Part shown: in pieces, positions 25,406 to 34,406 of the stretch
Position numbering within the stretch: position 1 is the first letter of the stretch
Layout: every line of letters begins with the position of its first letter
Assembly: GCF_030913705.1 (NCBI RefSeq)
Contig: NZ_CP133190.1
Location: 3,301,501-3,365,500, forward strand
Direction of reading: 5' to 3'
Length of the DNA stretch: 64,000 nucleotides
From: Anaerocolumna sp. MB42-C2
GTDB taxonomy: Bacteria; Bacillota; Clostridia; Lachnospirales; Lachnospiraceae
Position numbers and translations under genes: made by a program
The notes under the pieces: generated by a model
Told to the model about the DNA's origin: nothing
Database searches by the model: none
Seen by the model: the letters and a program-made list of their open reading frames with translations, nothing else

Positions 25406-26245
25406 TTATCCTTTCAGTCCTTCTGTACTGATTCCTTCCACCAGATATTTCTGGCAAAAGATAAAGATCAGCATAATCGGAAGAATGGAGAGCGTTGCCA
25501 TGGCAAACATAGCACCCCAGTCAGACTGTGTAGATGGATCCGAGAACATTTTAAGAGCAAGGGATACCGTATAATTACTGGGATTATTAAGGTAAAGAAG
25601 GGAAGCGAGAAAATCGTCCCATTTCCACATAAATGCAAAAATTGCGGAAGTAATCAATGCCGGAACGATCAATGGCAGAATCACCCGTCCAAATATTCCG
25701 TAAAAAGAGCAGCCATCTATTTTAGCCGCTTCATCCAGATCTTTCGGAATTCCGTATATAAACTGCATAATAAGAAAGATGAAAAACCCGCCGCCGAAAT
25801 ACGCCGGTATAACCAGCGGCAAAATGGTACCAATCCAACCCGCCCGGTTGAAAATGATGTATTGCGGGATCATAATTATTTGGAAAGGCAGCATCATAGT
25901 AAGTAACATCATAACAAACCATATTTTTCTTCCTTTAAAACGGAGTCTGGACAACCCATAAGCAATACAAGCGGAAGAAAAAACGGAGCCCACTGTAGAA
26001 AGCAAACAAATAACAAAAGAGTTTTTAAAGAAAGTTGAAAAGCTGATACCGCCAAACCCTTTCCATCCGGTTGGATAATTGGATGGATAAAACTCTTTCG
26101 GTAATAAGGAACCCGCATTAGCAAAGATTTCATTACTGGGTTTAAAAGAACTCATTATCATCCATAAAAGCGGATAGATCATAATAAATCCCAGCCCGAC
26201 AGCCAGTGCATGATAAAGTACATGTCTTATTTTTTTTGAATTTCC
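25406..26245 (-). CDS. Carbohydrate ABC transporter permease (MalG/AraQ type)
   Basis: A 279-residue inner-membrane permease with about six membrane segments, the first at LYHALAVGLGFIMIYPLLWM. The EAA loop, which docks the ATPase, is DLDEAAKIDGCSFYGIFGRVILP. It pairs with the upstream MalF-type permease and lipoprotein. No ATPase gene is present, as usual for CUT1 importers that share a MsmX-type ATPase. The start MGNSKK has AGAGG five bases upstream; a longer frame exists to 26299. Confidence 0.92.
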   Translation of the reverse strand, partial: GNSKKIRHVLYHALAVGLGFIMIYPLLWMIMSSFKPSNEIFANAGSLLPKEFYPSNYPTGWKGFGGISFSTFFKNSFVICLLSTVGSVFSSACIAYGLSRLRFKGRKIWFVMMLLTMMLPFQIIMIPQYIIFNRAGWIGTILPLVIPAYFGGGFFIFLIMQFIYGIPKDLDEAAKIDGCSFYGIFGRVILPLIVPALITSAIFAFMWKWDDFLASLLYLNNPSNYTVSLALKMFSDPSTQSDWGAMFAMATLSILPIMLIFIFCQKYLVEGISTEGLKG

Positions 26246-26341
26246 CATTATAACCTCTTTTCTAAAGAATAACGTCTCGTCTTTTGCTATTCTTCTCACG
26301 CCTCGTATCAGAGGCTTTTGGCTCGTATTTCTTATTCGAGA
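26246..26341 (-). repeat. Hairpin-rich spacer between the two sugar permease genes
   Basis: It contains CCTCGTATCAGAGG and GGCTCGT(n10)CGAGACTAT (26320-26345), the latter beginning at the stop codon of the upstream permease. The same GGCTCGT...CGAGACTAT block recurs at 48490-48514. The spacer may affect relative expression of the two permeases. Confidence 0.45.
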
Positions 26342-27253
26342 CTATTCCTCCTCTGAAGCACGGTATACCCAGCTGTTTGAAGACCGGAAAATCATAATTG
26401 TAAGAAATGCCACTACAATAAGCATAAACCATGCCATAGCTGAGCCGTATCCCATTTCCGAATATTGAAAAGAACGCTGATACATATAAACCGTATAGAA
26501 CAGCGTAGAGTTTAGAGGTTTTCCTCCGGTAATAACATAACTCTGGGTAAATGCCATAAACGCATTTATTGTCTGCTGTATCAAATTAAAAAATATAATC
26601 GGTGTAAGCATAGGAAGAGTGATTTTAAAGAATTGCTTCACTCTGGAACACCCGTCAACCTTGGCTGCTTCATACAGGGTTACCGGAATCTGCTTAAGAC
26701 CTGCCAGAAATACCAGCATAGAGGAACCAAACTGCCATACCGATAGAATAATCAGTGTCCAGATTGCGGTCTTCGTGCCGCTGAGCCACCCGGTATCACA
26801 GGCTATGCCAAACTGTTGCAGCACACTGTTTATAACTCCGTCTGAAGCAAACATACGTCTCCATAAAACGGCAACCGCAACGCTTCCTCCCATGATGGAC
26901 GGAAGATAATAAACTGCCCTGTAAACGGAAGTTGCTTTACTACTTCTTTGAAAAAACATGGCGACCATAAGAGCCATAATCAGTTTTAAAGGTACCGATA
27001 CTACGGCATAAAAAAAGGTAACACCGAAACTTTTCCAGAATACCGGGTCCTGTGTAAACATTCTGATAAAATTATCCAGACCGGCAAACTTAGGTGTGGA
27101 AAGTATATCATAGTTGGTAAAAGAAAGTGCGAAAGAAGCAATAATAGGAATCAGGGTAAAAGCAAACAAACCTATAATAAATGGCATTATAAACACATAT
27201 CCTGCTACCTGCTCTTTTTGCAGAAACGTAATTATTGACTTATGATTTTTAAT
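26342..27253 (-). CDS. Carbohydrate ABC transporter permease (MalF/UgpA type), apparent ATT start
   Basis: About 303 residues, six membrane segments beginning at GYVFIMPFIIGLFAFTLIP, with the EAA loop TLYEAAKVDGCSRVKQFFKI. Partner of the MalG-type permease in a CUT1 sugar importer. The start is odd: AGGAGG at 27266-27261 is placed seven bases before an ATT codon (27253-27251), while the only conventional upstream start in frame, TTG at 27271, has no ribosome site and would put AGGAGG inside the gene. I therefore take ATT as start, with TTG 27271 as the alternative. The next candidates downstream would cut the first membrane segment. Confidence 0.85.
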   Translation of the reverse strand: MKNHKSIITFLQKEQVAGYVFIMPFIIGLFAFTLIPIIASFALSFTNYDILSTPKFAGLDNFIRMFTQDPVFWKSFGVTFFYAVVSVPLKLIMALMVAMFFQRSSKATSVYRAVYYLPSIMGGSVAVAVLWRRMFASDGVINSVLQQFGIACDTGWLSGTKTAIWTLIILSVWQFGSSMLVFLAGLKQIPVTLYEAAKVDGCSRVKQFFKITLPMLTPIIFFNLIQQTINAFMAFTQSYVITGGKPLNSTLFYTVYMYQRSFQYSEMGYGSAMAWFMLIVVAFLTIMIFRSSNSWVYRASEEE

Positions 27254-27349
27254 CGGAATCCCTCCTCTCAAAATTTTATTTAGGTCAGGTAATTGTAAAA
27301 CTTAAAATTTGTATTTTATGACATGCAATTCATACAATACAACTTTATA

Positions 27350-27412
27350 ACCAGGTAACAAGAAACAAGGTTATTACATTGGTATACCTTGATTCGTTCC
27401 CAATTACCTGGT
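27350..27412 (-). promoter_or_regulatory. Intercistronic hairpin between binding-protein and permease genes
   Basis: ACCAGGTAA (27350-27358) pairs with TTACCTGGT (27404-27412), with inner arms CAAGGT/ACCTTG. There is no T run, so it is more likely an mRNA-stabilising or partial-termination structure. Such hairpins are common after solute-binding protein genes, which must be expressed well above their permeases. Confidence 0.6.
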
Positions 27413-27433
27413 ATTTCTAAGTTCTAATTTATT

Positions 27434-28783
27434 TTATTGTCCTTTTTTAGCTAAGATGTCATTAGCATCTTTTATAAATTTTGCTGCTGCATCCTCTGGT
27501 TTTGATTCATGGTAACGTACCGAATCGGTCAGTTCACCCAAAAGGGTAATAACTTCATTGGAACCGGCAGGATACGGAGGATCTATAGGAGTTGCAACCT
27601 CCGAAACCTTGGCAATATAATCAAACTGCTGTTTCTGAACTTCGTCCAGAGATGGTTCCATATATTTTGCTATTTTAGAGGAAATAGGTACTCCGCGTTC
27701 CGCTTTTAATTTATCCTGTGCTTTCTCAGAATTTGTAAAGAAATTGATAACATCCACTGCTGTATCCTTATTTTTTGATGATTCGGCTACACTCCAGAAC
27801 ATGGATGGTCTTAAATACATACTCTCCTTAGTGGCATCATCTGTTTTGATGTACATAGTCATATCCAATTTATCCTTATTGGCATTCCTGATTGCTGCAA
27901 TCTGATTGGAGGCCGGGAATGCGATCCAAGTCTTTCCGGTTGCTATAGGGCTTCCTTCCACTCCGGCTGTGGTGGCTTCCTGTAATACATCGATGGTAAG
28001 TCCCCAGTCACTGTTAATTTCTTCATCTATATCCTTAAAATATTGAAGCATTGTTGCTTCACTGACACCAAGCTTGGCGTTTTTACTGTCAAAAAGTACT
28101 TCACCCTTATCTCTTGCCATCATCTGTACTGCCCATTCACCAGCAGGCATATCTGTTGACACTCCTAATTTTTCTTTCATCTCGGCTGCCAATTTTTTTA
28201 CTTCGCTATAAGTCGGATGATCTGATATTGTCAGCCCGGCTTTTCCTAACATATCTGTATTATAAACGCTGCAAACCGCATTTACTCCGGCAACCAGAGC
28301 ATACAGAGATCCGTCCATTTTACCCGCTGAAAGAACACTTTCATTAACATCTGATACATTCAGCGCACCGGAACTTACATAGGAATCCAGATTGGCAAGC
28401 TGATTTTTTTGCTGATATTGAGCTACATAGGCATAGTCTTGCTGAATGATATCCGGTAGGTTATCGGATGCTGCCTGGGTAGCCATCTTATCCCAGTAAC
28501 CGCTCCAATCCGAAAATTCAGTTTCAAAGGTTACATTCGGATGTTCTGCCGTATAAGCATCCAATGCCGCTAATGTAGTATCATTACGCACCTGATTTCC
28601 CCACCATGCAATTCTGATCTTTTGGGTTTCTCCCTCAGCTGCAGAACTGTCTGCTGTCGTGTTACCAGTAGTTGCACTGCTATTAGTTTCCTTATTTTTT
28701 CCGCATGCAGTAAAGGTCCCAAGTACCAGTACCGAAACAAGAAGCAGGGCTGCTCCCCGTCTAAAAATAGTTCTTTTTACCAT
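27434..28783 (-). CDS. Extracellular sugar-binding lipoprotein of an ABC importer
   Basis: A 449-residue solute-binding protein of the CUT1 type. A lipoprotein signal ends in the lipobox TFTAC (Cys27), followed by a Ser/Thr-rich tether. The mature part has IAWWGNQVRNDTTLAALDAY and SDWSGYWDKMATQAASDNLPDIIQQD, typical of family 1 binding proteins. It captures a sugar or oligosaccharide outside the membrane for the two permeases downstream; the ligand is unknown. Start MVKRTIF has GGAGG seven bases upstream. It diverges from yesM/yesN, its likely regulators. Confidence 0.93.
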   Translation of the reverse strand: MVKRTIFRRGAALLLVSVLVLGTFTACGKNKETNSSATTGNTTADSSAAEGETQKIRIAWWGNQVRNDTTLAALDAYTAEHPNVTFETEFSDWSGYWDKMATQAASDNLPDIIQQDYAYVAQYQQKNQLANLDSYVSSGALNVSDVNESVLSAGKMDGSLYALVAGVNAVCSVYNTDMLGKAGLTISDHPTYSEVKKLAAEMKEKLGVSTDMPAGEWAVQMMARDKGEVLFDSKNAKLGVSEATMLQYFKDIDEEINSDWGLTIDVLQEATTAGVEGSPIATGKTWIAFPASNQIAAIRNANKDKLDMTMYIKTDDATKESMYLRPSMFWSVAESSKNKDTAVDVINFFTNSEKAQDKLKAERGVPISSKIAKYMEPSLDEVQKQQFDYIAKVSEVATPIDPPYPAGSNEVITLLGELTDSVRYHESKPEDAAAKFIKDANDILAKKGQ

Positions 28784-29055
28784 AACTAATCCTCCTCCGA
28801 TAAAGTTTATAAGCACTTCGGCTTACGCTAACAAGAATAACGTAAAATTAACCAAAATAAAATAAAAATAACTTTGCTATATGTTCAAAAAAACGACCCA
28901 TTTTAAAAATTACTTTACCCGGCACTGAAAAATTTATATACTATTGATAAATACATAATATAAGTAATTACAAAACGAAACAGTTTTCTTACTATACCAT
29001 ACAATCGCCTTGTTTCGCAATTATCTGAATGCTTAAGATATAGAAAGGAAAATAT

Positions 29056-30834
29056 ATGAAGATAAATACAGCACTTTTTTCTCTTAAGAATCTGCCTTTA
29101 AAATATAAGTTAATCTTTATTACCCTTTTGGTTTCCCTTGTTATGAGTGTGGAATCTATTATGGGCCTACAGCATGTAGTTAATAATTCGAATAAACTGA
29201 TATATGAGCAAACTGCAAACTCCATGGGATATTTGTCCAAAGAAATTTCAAATGCCATGGATACCATAGAGGGAATCTCTTTATCCATCGCAGTAAACCA
29301 GACTCTTCAGAAAAATATTGATACGATTAATAACTCCAATTATCCGAATATCCGGTCTGCAGCACAAAAAGAGATTCTAAAAGTCATATACACCAATTTT
29401 AATGCCGATGTTATCAGTACCACAATTTTGCCCGAATCCGGAGCCCGGATTGTCTGGGGTCAGAATTCTTCCCGGGAAAGTAAAGAAACAATTGCTGCCG
29501 CTAAAGTACTTGCACGAGAGAAAAACGGCTCCCCGGGATGGATGTCAAGCGGAAGAAAAGACGGAAGTATCTTATGTGTACGTCGGATAAAGCAAATCAA
29601 AGCTCTCTCTTTAGAGCCTATGGGTATTGTAATAATTCGGGTAAATCTAAACCGTATTGTCCGTGAAACAGCCCGCAGAGTTATGGGGACACCTTCCTAT
29701 ACTATTAATATCCATGACGGTGATGTACTTCTCTATCCCTCTGAACTTGCGGAATCCATAGCAGTTTTCCCTCCAACCTCAGAAAATGAAATTAATACTT
29801 ACAACATTCAGAAATTTGCCGATAATATGTATTTTGTAATTCGGACACAAATAGCAACCTCTCATTTAAAATGGTATCTCACCTTAGGTGTCCCTTATGA
29901 TGATCTGTTTTATTCCATAAAGGAAGCTAAAACGACCTATATAATACGTATCTTTATGGCCCTGATCCTTACCGTATCTCTGTCAGGATTTTTATTCCGG
30001 GAAATCACGGTGCAATTTAACTATTTATTGGAAAAAATGCGGCGGGTACGCTCCGGGAATCTGGAACCGTATCCGTTTCCGAAAAAAAATGGACAGGATG
30101 AACTTGGCCGGCTGAACCAATATTTCGACCAGATGACTGCTGATTTTAAAAAAGTAATTGAGGACAATTATATAAAAGAACTTCTCCTGACCCAGACCCA
30201 GCTAAAATCCCTGGAACAGCAAATAAATCCGCATTTTCTTTACAATTCTCTGGATACAATTCACTGGTTTGCAAACCGCAGCGGTGAAAAAGACATCTCC
30301 ACCATCGTCCAGGCCTTAGGGAAGCTTTTACGAAGCAGTCTTACGGAAAAACAGGATTTAATTCCTCTGGAGGAAGAAAGAAAAATTTTAGAAAATTATC
30401 TTCTAATCCAGGAGATCCGGTTTCCGGATACTTTGGCTGTTTCAGTGGAAATCTCAGAAGAAGTGCTGCCGTTTTTAGTACCGAAAATGTCCATACAACC
30501 ATTAGTGGAGAACGCTATTATCTATGGTCTGGATGAGAATATTGACGGCTGCCGGATTATCATTCGTGCAAAATTAATACATGATTTTTTACACATAGAA
30601 GTTGAGAATAACGGTTCGGAGATTAATGAGGACATATTGCAGTTATTAAAAGAACACAAGGTAACCGCCAAAAGAAACGGAGTCGGTCTTATTAATATTG
30701 ACAGCAGGATAAAACTGCTCTTCGGCGATACTTACGGCCTGCATTTTAAGAACGGAATAAACTCTGTAACCGTATTTTTTGATATTCCCGCTAAAACGGA
30801 GTATGTTAGGGAAACAGACCAAAATACAATGTGA
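29056..30834 (+). CDS. YesM-type sensor histidine kinase
   Basis: A 592-residue membrane kinase. First membrane segment about residues 16-36, a large extracellular sensor domain to about 293, second segment about 295-315, HAMP, then the His_kinase domain with QINPHFLYNSLDTIHWFA (phospho-His near 392) and an HATPase with NAIIYG and GVGLINI. Kinases of this kind sense sugars, sometimes through the binding protein, and phosphorylate a YesN-type regulator. The gene divergently faces the sugar importer. AAAGGA is seven bases before ATG. Confidence 0.92.
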   Translation: MKINTALFSLKNLPLKYKLIFITLLVSLVMSVESIMGLQHVVNNSNKLIYEQTANSMGYLSKEISNAMDTIEGISLSIAVNQTLQKNIDTINNSNYPNIRSAAQKEILKVIYTNFNADVISTTILPESGARIVWGQNSSRESKETIAAAKVLAREKNGSPGWMSSGRKDGSILCVRRIKQIKALSLEPMGIVIIRVNLNRIVRETARRVMGTPSYTINIHDGDVLLYPSELAESIAVFPPTSENEINTYNIQKFADNMYFVIRTQIATSHLKWYLTLGVPYDDLFYSIKEAKTTYIIRIFMALILTVSLSGFLFREITVQFNYLLEKMRRVRSGNLEPYPFPKKNGQDELGRLNQYFDQMTADFKKVIEDNYIKELLLTQTQLKSLEQQINPHFLYNSLDTIHWFANRSGEKDISTIVQALGKLLRSSLTEKQDLIPLEEERKILENYLLIQEIRFPDTLAVSVEISEEVLPFLVPKMSIQPLVENAIIYGLDENIDGCRIIIRAKLIHDFLHIEVENNGSEINEDILQLLKEHKVTAKRNGVGLINIDSRIKLLFGDTYGLHFKNGINSVTVFFDIPAKTEYVRETDQNTM

Positions 30835-30848
30835 AAGGATAGAAGCCT

Positions 30849-32363
30849 ATGTTTACCATGATTGTTGCAGATGATGAAAAAGTCATCAGAGAATCCATAG
30901 TAGAATGTATTGACTGGGAATCCATTGATATTAAAATAGTTGCCGTCTGTAGTAACGGTGTGGAGGTTTTGGATGCTATTATTGATGAATCTCCTGATAT
31001 TGTATTAACCGATATTAAAATGCCGGGATTCACCGGATTGGAACTAATTGAGAAGATGAGCAAAATGGACCCGGATGTTGAATTTATTATTCTGTCCGGT
31101 TATAAAGAATTTGACTTTGCCAAGCAGGCGATGCAGTTAGGTGTCAGAAGTTATTTGTTAAAACCCGCAGGGGAAGATCAATTGATTTCGGCGGTAGAAA
31201 CTGCGAAAAGTAATTTTCTGCGCAAAAAAAGTCAAAGTTCCCTGGAGCGGGAGCAGAGACGTCTTTGCGAACAGGCTGAAGAATATCACCGGCAGCTTCT
31301 TCTGTATGATATCTTTGTTTCCGGCGTAAATCCTTTGGGAACTTCTCATTACATAGATGCTGATAGTAAATCCGGTTATCTTATCGCTTATTTTACTTTT
31401 GTGGAAGAAAACTTTTTAATCCCATTTGCAAAAGAAGTATATGGATATTTAAATAAAACGGATGCCGTACCTGTTATAGACTTTTTATATGTATATCATT
31501 CCATGGCGGTAATTTTAAAGGACAGCAACGGACTTTCCGATAAACTGCGCTGTTTTAGCGAAACTGTTTGGTATAACGGACAGACAATACGGATTGCCTA
31601 TACGGGCAAATATTTTGAGTCCTTATCGGACGGTTTAGGGCATCTCACTGCCAACCTCAAAAGGTATCCTAAAATTTACAGCATTAGCCGCAGTTTACAA
31701 GCAAGGGAAATATACAATGCGTGTTTATCCTTTGAGAAGATACAATATCTGACAAAGCAGTTACTGAATTTAAAAGACAAGGTTATGGAAGAAGAGAAAA
31801 TCAAAAAACTCTTAAGTAACTTTTTTATGCCAATTGAAGACATTGATCTTTTAAATAATTATGGAATTCATCTAGTCTCCCAGTTAATCCGCAAATTACC
31901 GGAAACTTCCTTTCATAAATCGGTATACCATGATTTACTGGAAAAATTATCTTTATGTGAGGATATCGAGACTTATCGTGAAATTCTTACTGAGCAGATT
32001 TTGCTTTTACTTTCAGACAGCAGCGAAAAAAACTCCATTGTATCCCAGGTAAAAAGTTATGTGGAAGAAAACCTCTCCGACCCGGATATTTCCTTAAAAA
32101 AAATAGCCCGAGAGCAAATCCATATGAATGTGGATTATTTAAGCAGAATATTTGCTAAGGAAAACGGGGAGAAATTCTCACATTATTTAAATCGAAGGAG
32201 AATTGAGACTGCAAAGGTCCTTCTGCTGAAACAGGATGCTACCATCGCTTTTGTTGCAGATCAGGTCGGTTGCGGAAATAACCCAAGATATTTCAGCCAG
32301 ATATTCAAAAAATACACCGGTTATACTCCTTCGGCGTACACGGAACAACTTATGGGAAAATAA
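30849..32363 (+). CDS. YesN-type response regulator with AraC-family DNA-binding domain
   Basis: A 504-residue regulator. The receiver (1-120) has VADDEKVIRES, the phosphoacceptor in IVLTDIKMPGFTG (near 55) and conserved K in LLKPAGE. A central region (about 150-400) links to an AraC-type double helix-turn-helix (about 400-500) with ISLKKIAREQIHMNVDYLSRIF and VGCGNNPRYFSQIFKKYTGYTP. It should activate the divergent sugar importer when phosphorylated by the upstream kinase. It starts 14 bases after yesM. Confidence 0.92.
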   Translation: MFTMIVADDEKVIRESIVECIDWESIDIKIVAVCSNGVEVLDAIIDESPDIVLTDIKMPGFTGLELIEKMSKMDPDVEFIILSGYKEFDFAKQAMQLGVRSYLLKPAGEDQLISAVETAKSNFLRKKSQSSLEREQRRLCEQAEEYHRQLLLYDIFVSGVNPLGTSHYIDADSKSGYLIAYFTFVEENFLIPFAKEVYGYLNKTDAVPVIDFLYVYHSMAVILKDSNGLSDKLRCFSETVWYNGQTIRIAYTGKYFESLSDGLGHLTANLKRYPKIYSISRSLQAREIYNACLSFEKIQYLTKQLLNLKDKVMEEEKIKKLLSNFFMPIEDIDLLNNYGIHLVSQLIRKLPETSFHKSVYHDLLEKLSLCEDIETYREILTEQILLLLSDSSEKNSIVSQVKSYVEENLSDPDISLKKIAREQIHMNVDYLSRIFAKENGEKFSHYLNRRRIETAKVLLLKQDATIAFVADQVGCGNNPRYFSQIFKKYTGYTPSAYTEQLMGK

Positions 32364-32381
32364 AGAATCCCTCTGTAATTT

Positions 32382-32443
32382 GGGCTAAGTAATACAAGGC
32401 AGCTTCCTGTCCTAAATGGTTTCTGCCTGATGCTACTTAGCCC
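32382..32443. terminator. Convergent terminator hairpin overlapping the ABC exporter 3' end
   Basis: GGGCTAAGTA (32382-32391) pairs with TACTTAGCCC (32434-32443), with inner arms GGCAG/CTGCC. The right arm encodes the last codons and stop of the minus-strand exporter, so the coding end itself is one arm of the hairpin. It lies between convergent genes. Confidence 0.6.
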
Positions 32444-34193
32444 GATTCTCTTGATAGGTATACATAGTGAAGTAGAGTCCTTTACTCTCCATAAGAGAAT
32501 CAAAAGTTCCGGCTTCCACTATCCTGCCTTCATTAAGAACATAAATAATATCCGCATTTTTTATACTGCTCAGTTTATGTGTTATCGTTATAACAGTACG
32601 ATTCTTAGAAATACTTTCGATTGCTTTCAATACAACCGCATCAGCTAAAGGATCCAGGGATGAGGTCGCCTCATCCATTAGAATAATAGGTGCATTTTTT
32701 GCAAATTCCCGGGCTATGCATATTCGTTGTCTTTCGCCCCCTGACATCGATTTACCTTTTTCACTGATAGGCGTATTTATACCAAGCTGCCATTCTGCAA
32801 TAAAAGAATCCGCATAAGCTTCTTTCAGAACCCTCTTTACTTCCTCTGATGATAAATTCTTACCCTGTGCTATATTTTCATAAACCGTTCTGCTGAATAA
32901 ATAGTTTTCTTGCTGTATGTAACCGAATAAAGACCTCACGGTATGAACCTCATAGTCTGTAATCGGTTTTCCATATAGATAAATAATTCCCAAGGAGGGC
33001 TCTTCAAGTCTAAGGAGGAGATTGGCAATTGTACTTTTGCCGGATCCACTCGGTCCTACAATTGCAATATGCTTATTAGGGTATACCGTAAATGAGACAT
33101 CTTTGACCGAATACTGACTATCGTTAGCATAAGAGAATGAGACATGGTCAAAGGAAATTATAGGTGAAGTTTCCTCCTTACCAATCCTGTTTTTATCCCC
33201 CTCACTGTTGGAAACAGGATCAAAAACAGTATCTTTCTCCCCATCCCTATTAAGAAATTCCTGTATTCGTTCCGCTGCACCTACCGATGTATTGTATTGC
33301 GGGAAAAAAGTTCCTATTGTCATACAACTTGAAGCAAAAAGGTTATACAACATAATAAATGCAACGATTACACCAACCGTACATTGACCTTTAAGTATTA
33401 AAATTCCTCCTGTAAAATAAATCAGCGGAGTTCCTAGTGTGTATAAATAAGAGCTCGCAGTACGGCGGAATATATCGGCGAACTCGCGTTTATTCTTGAA
33501 GCTTATTAATTCAGAAATATTACTTTCAAATCTGCCCTGTTCAAAAGTTTCGCTGTTATGTGTTTTAATCACTCTTAATCCTTGAAGAGTATTATAAAGA
33601 TCATTATTAAAAACTGAGCGTGCTTCTGCGAAATTCTTATATAGTTTTTTCAGAGGATAAAAAAACTGTACACTTACATAACCGATAGCTATCACTATGG
33701 AACAAAGTGCCAGAATAAAGTTCATTTTAACCATTAATAGTAAGACCCAGGTTCCTTGAATAATGGCAAAAAACAAACCGATTAAATTATCACACATCAG
33801 GCCGTCCAATGAATCGGCATCATCATTGATCCTGGATACTATATATCCGGTTCCTAACTCTTCCGCTTTTCTTGATGGTATAAGAATACTTTTTTTAAAG
33901 ATTTCTTTCTGAATGCATTTAATTGTCTGTCCTCTAAAGATTGTATATGTCCTTTTTTTAACATATTCAATTACCGTTCTTAAAGAAAAAACTAAAATCC
34001 AAAGCAGCCCTAATAAAATGGTATATTTATTTCTGACCGTAATTATTATATTATTAATAAACCGCCTGGCTAACAGGGGCTCCATTAAATTTAATACTAA
34101 TATTATGAAAGAAGTACAAAAAAAACTTATTATGTATCCTTTTTTTTCATAAAGCATTTTTAATATTTCATTGATTGCAGAATTTTTCCTCAC
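32433..34193 (-). CDS. ABC exporter with fused membrane and ATPase domains (MsbA/LmrA type)
   Basis: A 586-residue type IV half-transporter. Six membrane segments in residues 1-320, then an ATPase with GPSGSGKST (Walker A), MSGGERQRICIARE (signature), PIILMDEATSSLDP (Walker B) and the ITHKLS switch His. No peptidase domain is fused. It would export a lipid, peptide or drug. It works as a homodimer unless a partner lies elsewhere. The start is GTG with AAAGGTG about eight bases upstream. Monocistronic between a convergent terminator and the PPi-phosphofructokinase terminator. Confidence 0.9.
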   Translation of the reverse strand: MRKNSAINEILKMLYEKKGYIISFFCTSFIILVLNLMEPLLARRFINNIIITVRNKYTILLGLLWILVFSLRTVIEYVKKRTYTIFRGQTIKCIQKEIFKKSILIPSRKAEELGTGYIVSRINDDADSLDGLMCDNLIGLFFAIIQGTWVLLLMVKMNFILALCSIVIAIGYVSVQFFYPLKKLYKNFAEARSVFNNDLYNTLQGLRVIKTHNSETFEQGRFESNISELISFKNKREFADIFRRTASSYLYTLGTPLIYFTGGILILKGQCTVGVIVAFIMLYNLFASSCMTIGTFFPQYNTSVGAAERIQEFLNRDGEKDTVFDPVSNSEGDKNRIGKEETSPIISFDHVSFSYANDSQYSVKDVSFTVYPNKHIAIVGPSGSGKSTIANLLLRLEEPSLGIIYLYGKPITDYEVHTVRSLFGYIQQENYLFSRTVYENIAQGKNLSSEEVKRVLKEAYADSFIAEWQLGINTPISEKGKSMSGGERQRICIAREFAKNAPIILMDEATSSLDPLADAVVLKAIESISKNRTVITITHKLSSIKNADIIYVLNEGRIVEAGTFDSLMESKGLYFTMYTYQENRAK

Positions 34194-34325
34194 AAATTAT
34201 CACCTTTTACAAATGATTTTCAATAATGGTAATGTATATCTTTAAATTCCTTTAATTTATTATATCAGCTATATTAGCCAAGTACTATGTACTATTTTAT
34301 TGAGTTATATACATTATTTAAATAA

Positions 34326-34390
34326 TAAAAAAAAGGGTAAAATGTAAATCTGCAGTAATATCTTTGTTATCTGCTTTTTACATCTTACCC
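34326..34390 (-). terminator. Terminator of the phosphofructokinase gene
   Basis: On the minus strand GGGTAAGATGTAAAAAGCAG pairs with a downstream CTGC...TTACATTTTACCC arm (34335 onward), followed by eight T. A strong stem with a longer loop than usual. Confidence 0.8.
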
Positions 34391-34406
34391 AAGTGAATTT
34401 GCTCTG

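Noticed and set aside
27251..27271. TTG at 27271 as start of the MalF-type permease
   Set aside because: No ribosome site precedes it and the AGGAGG would lie inside the gene. Kept only as the alternative.
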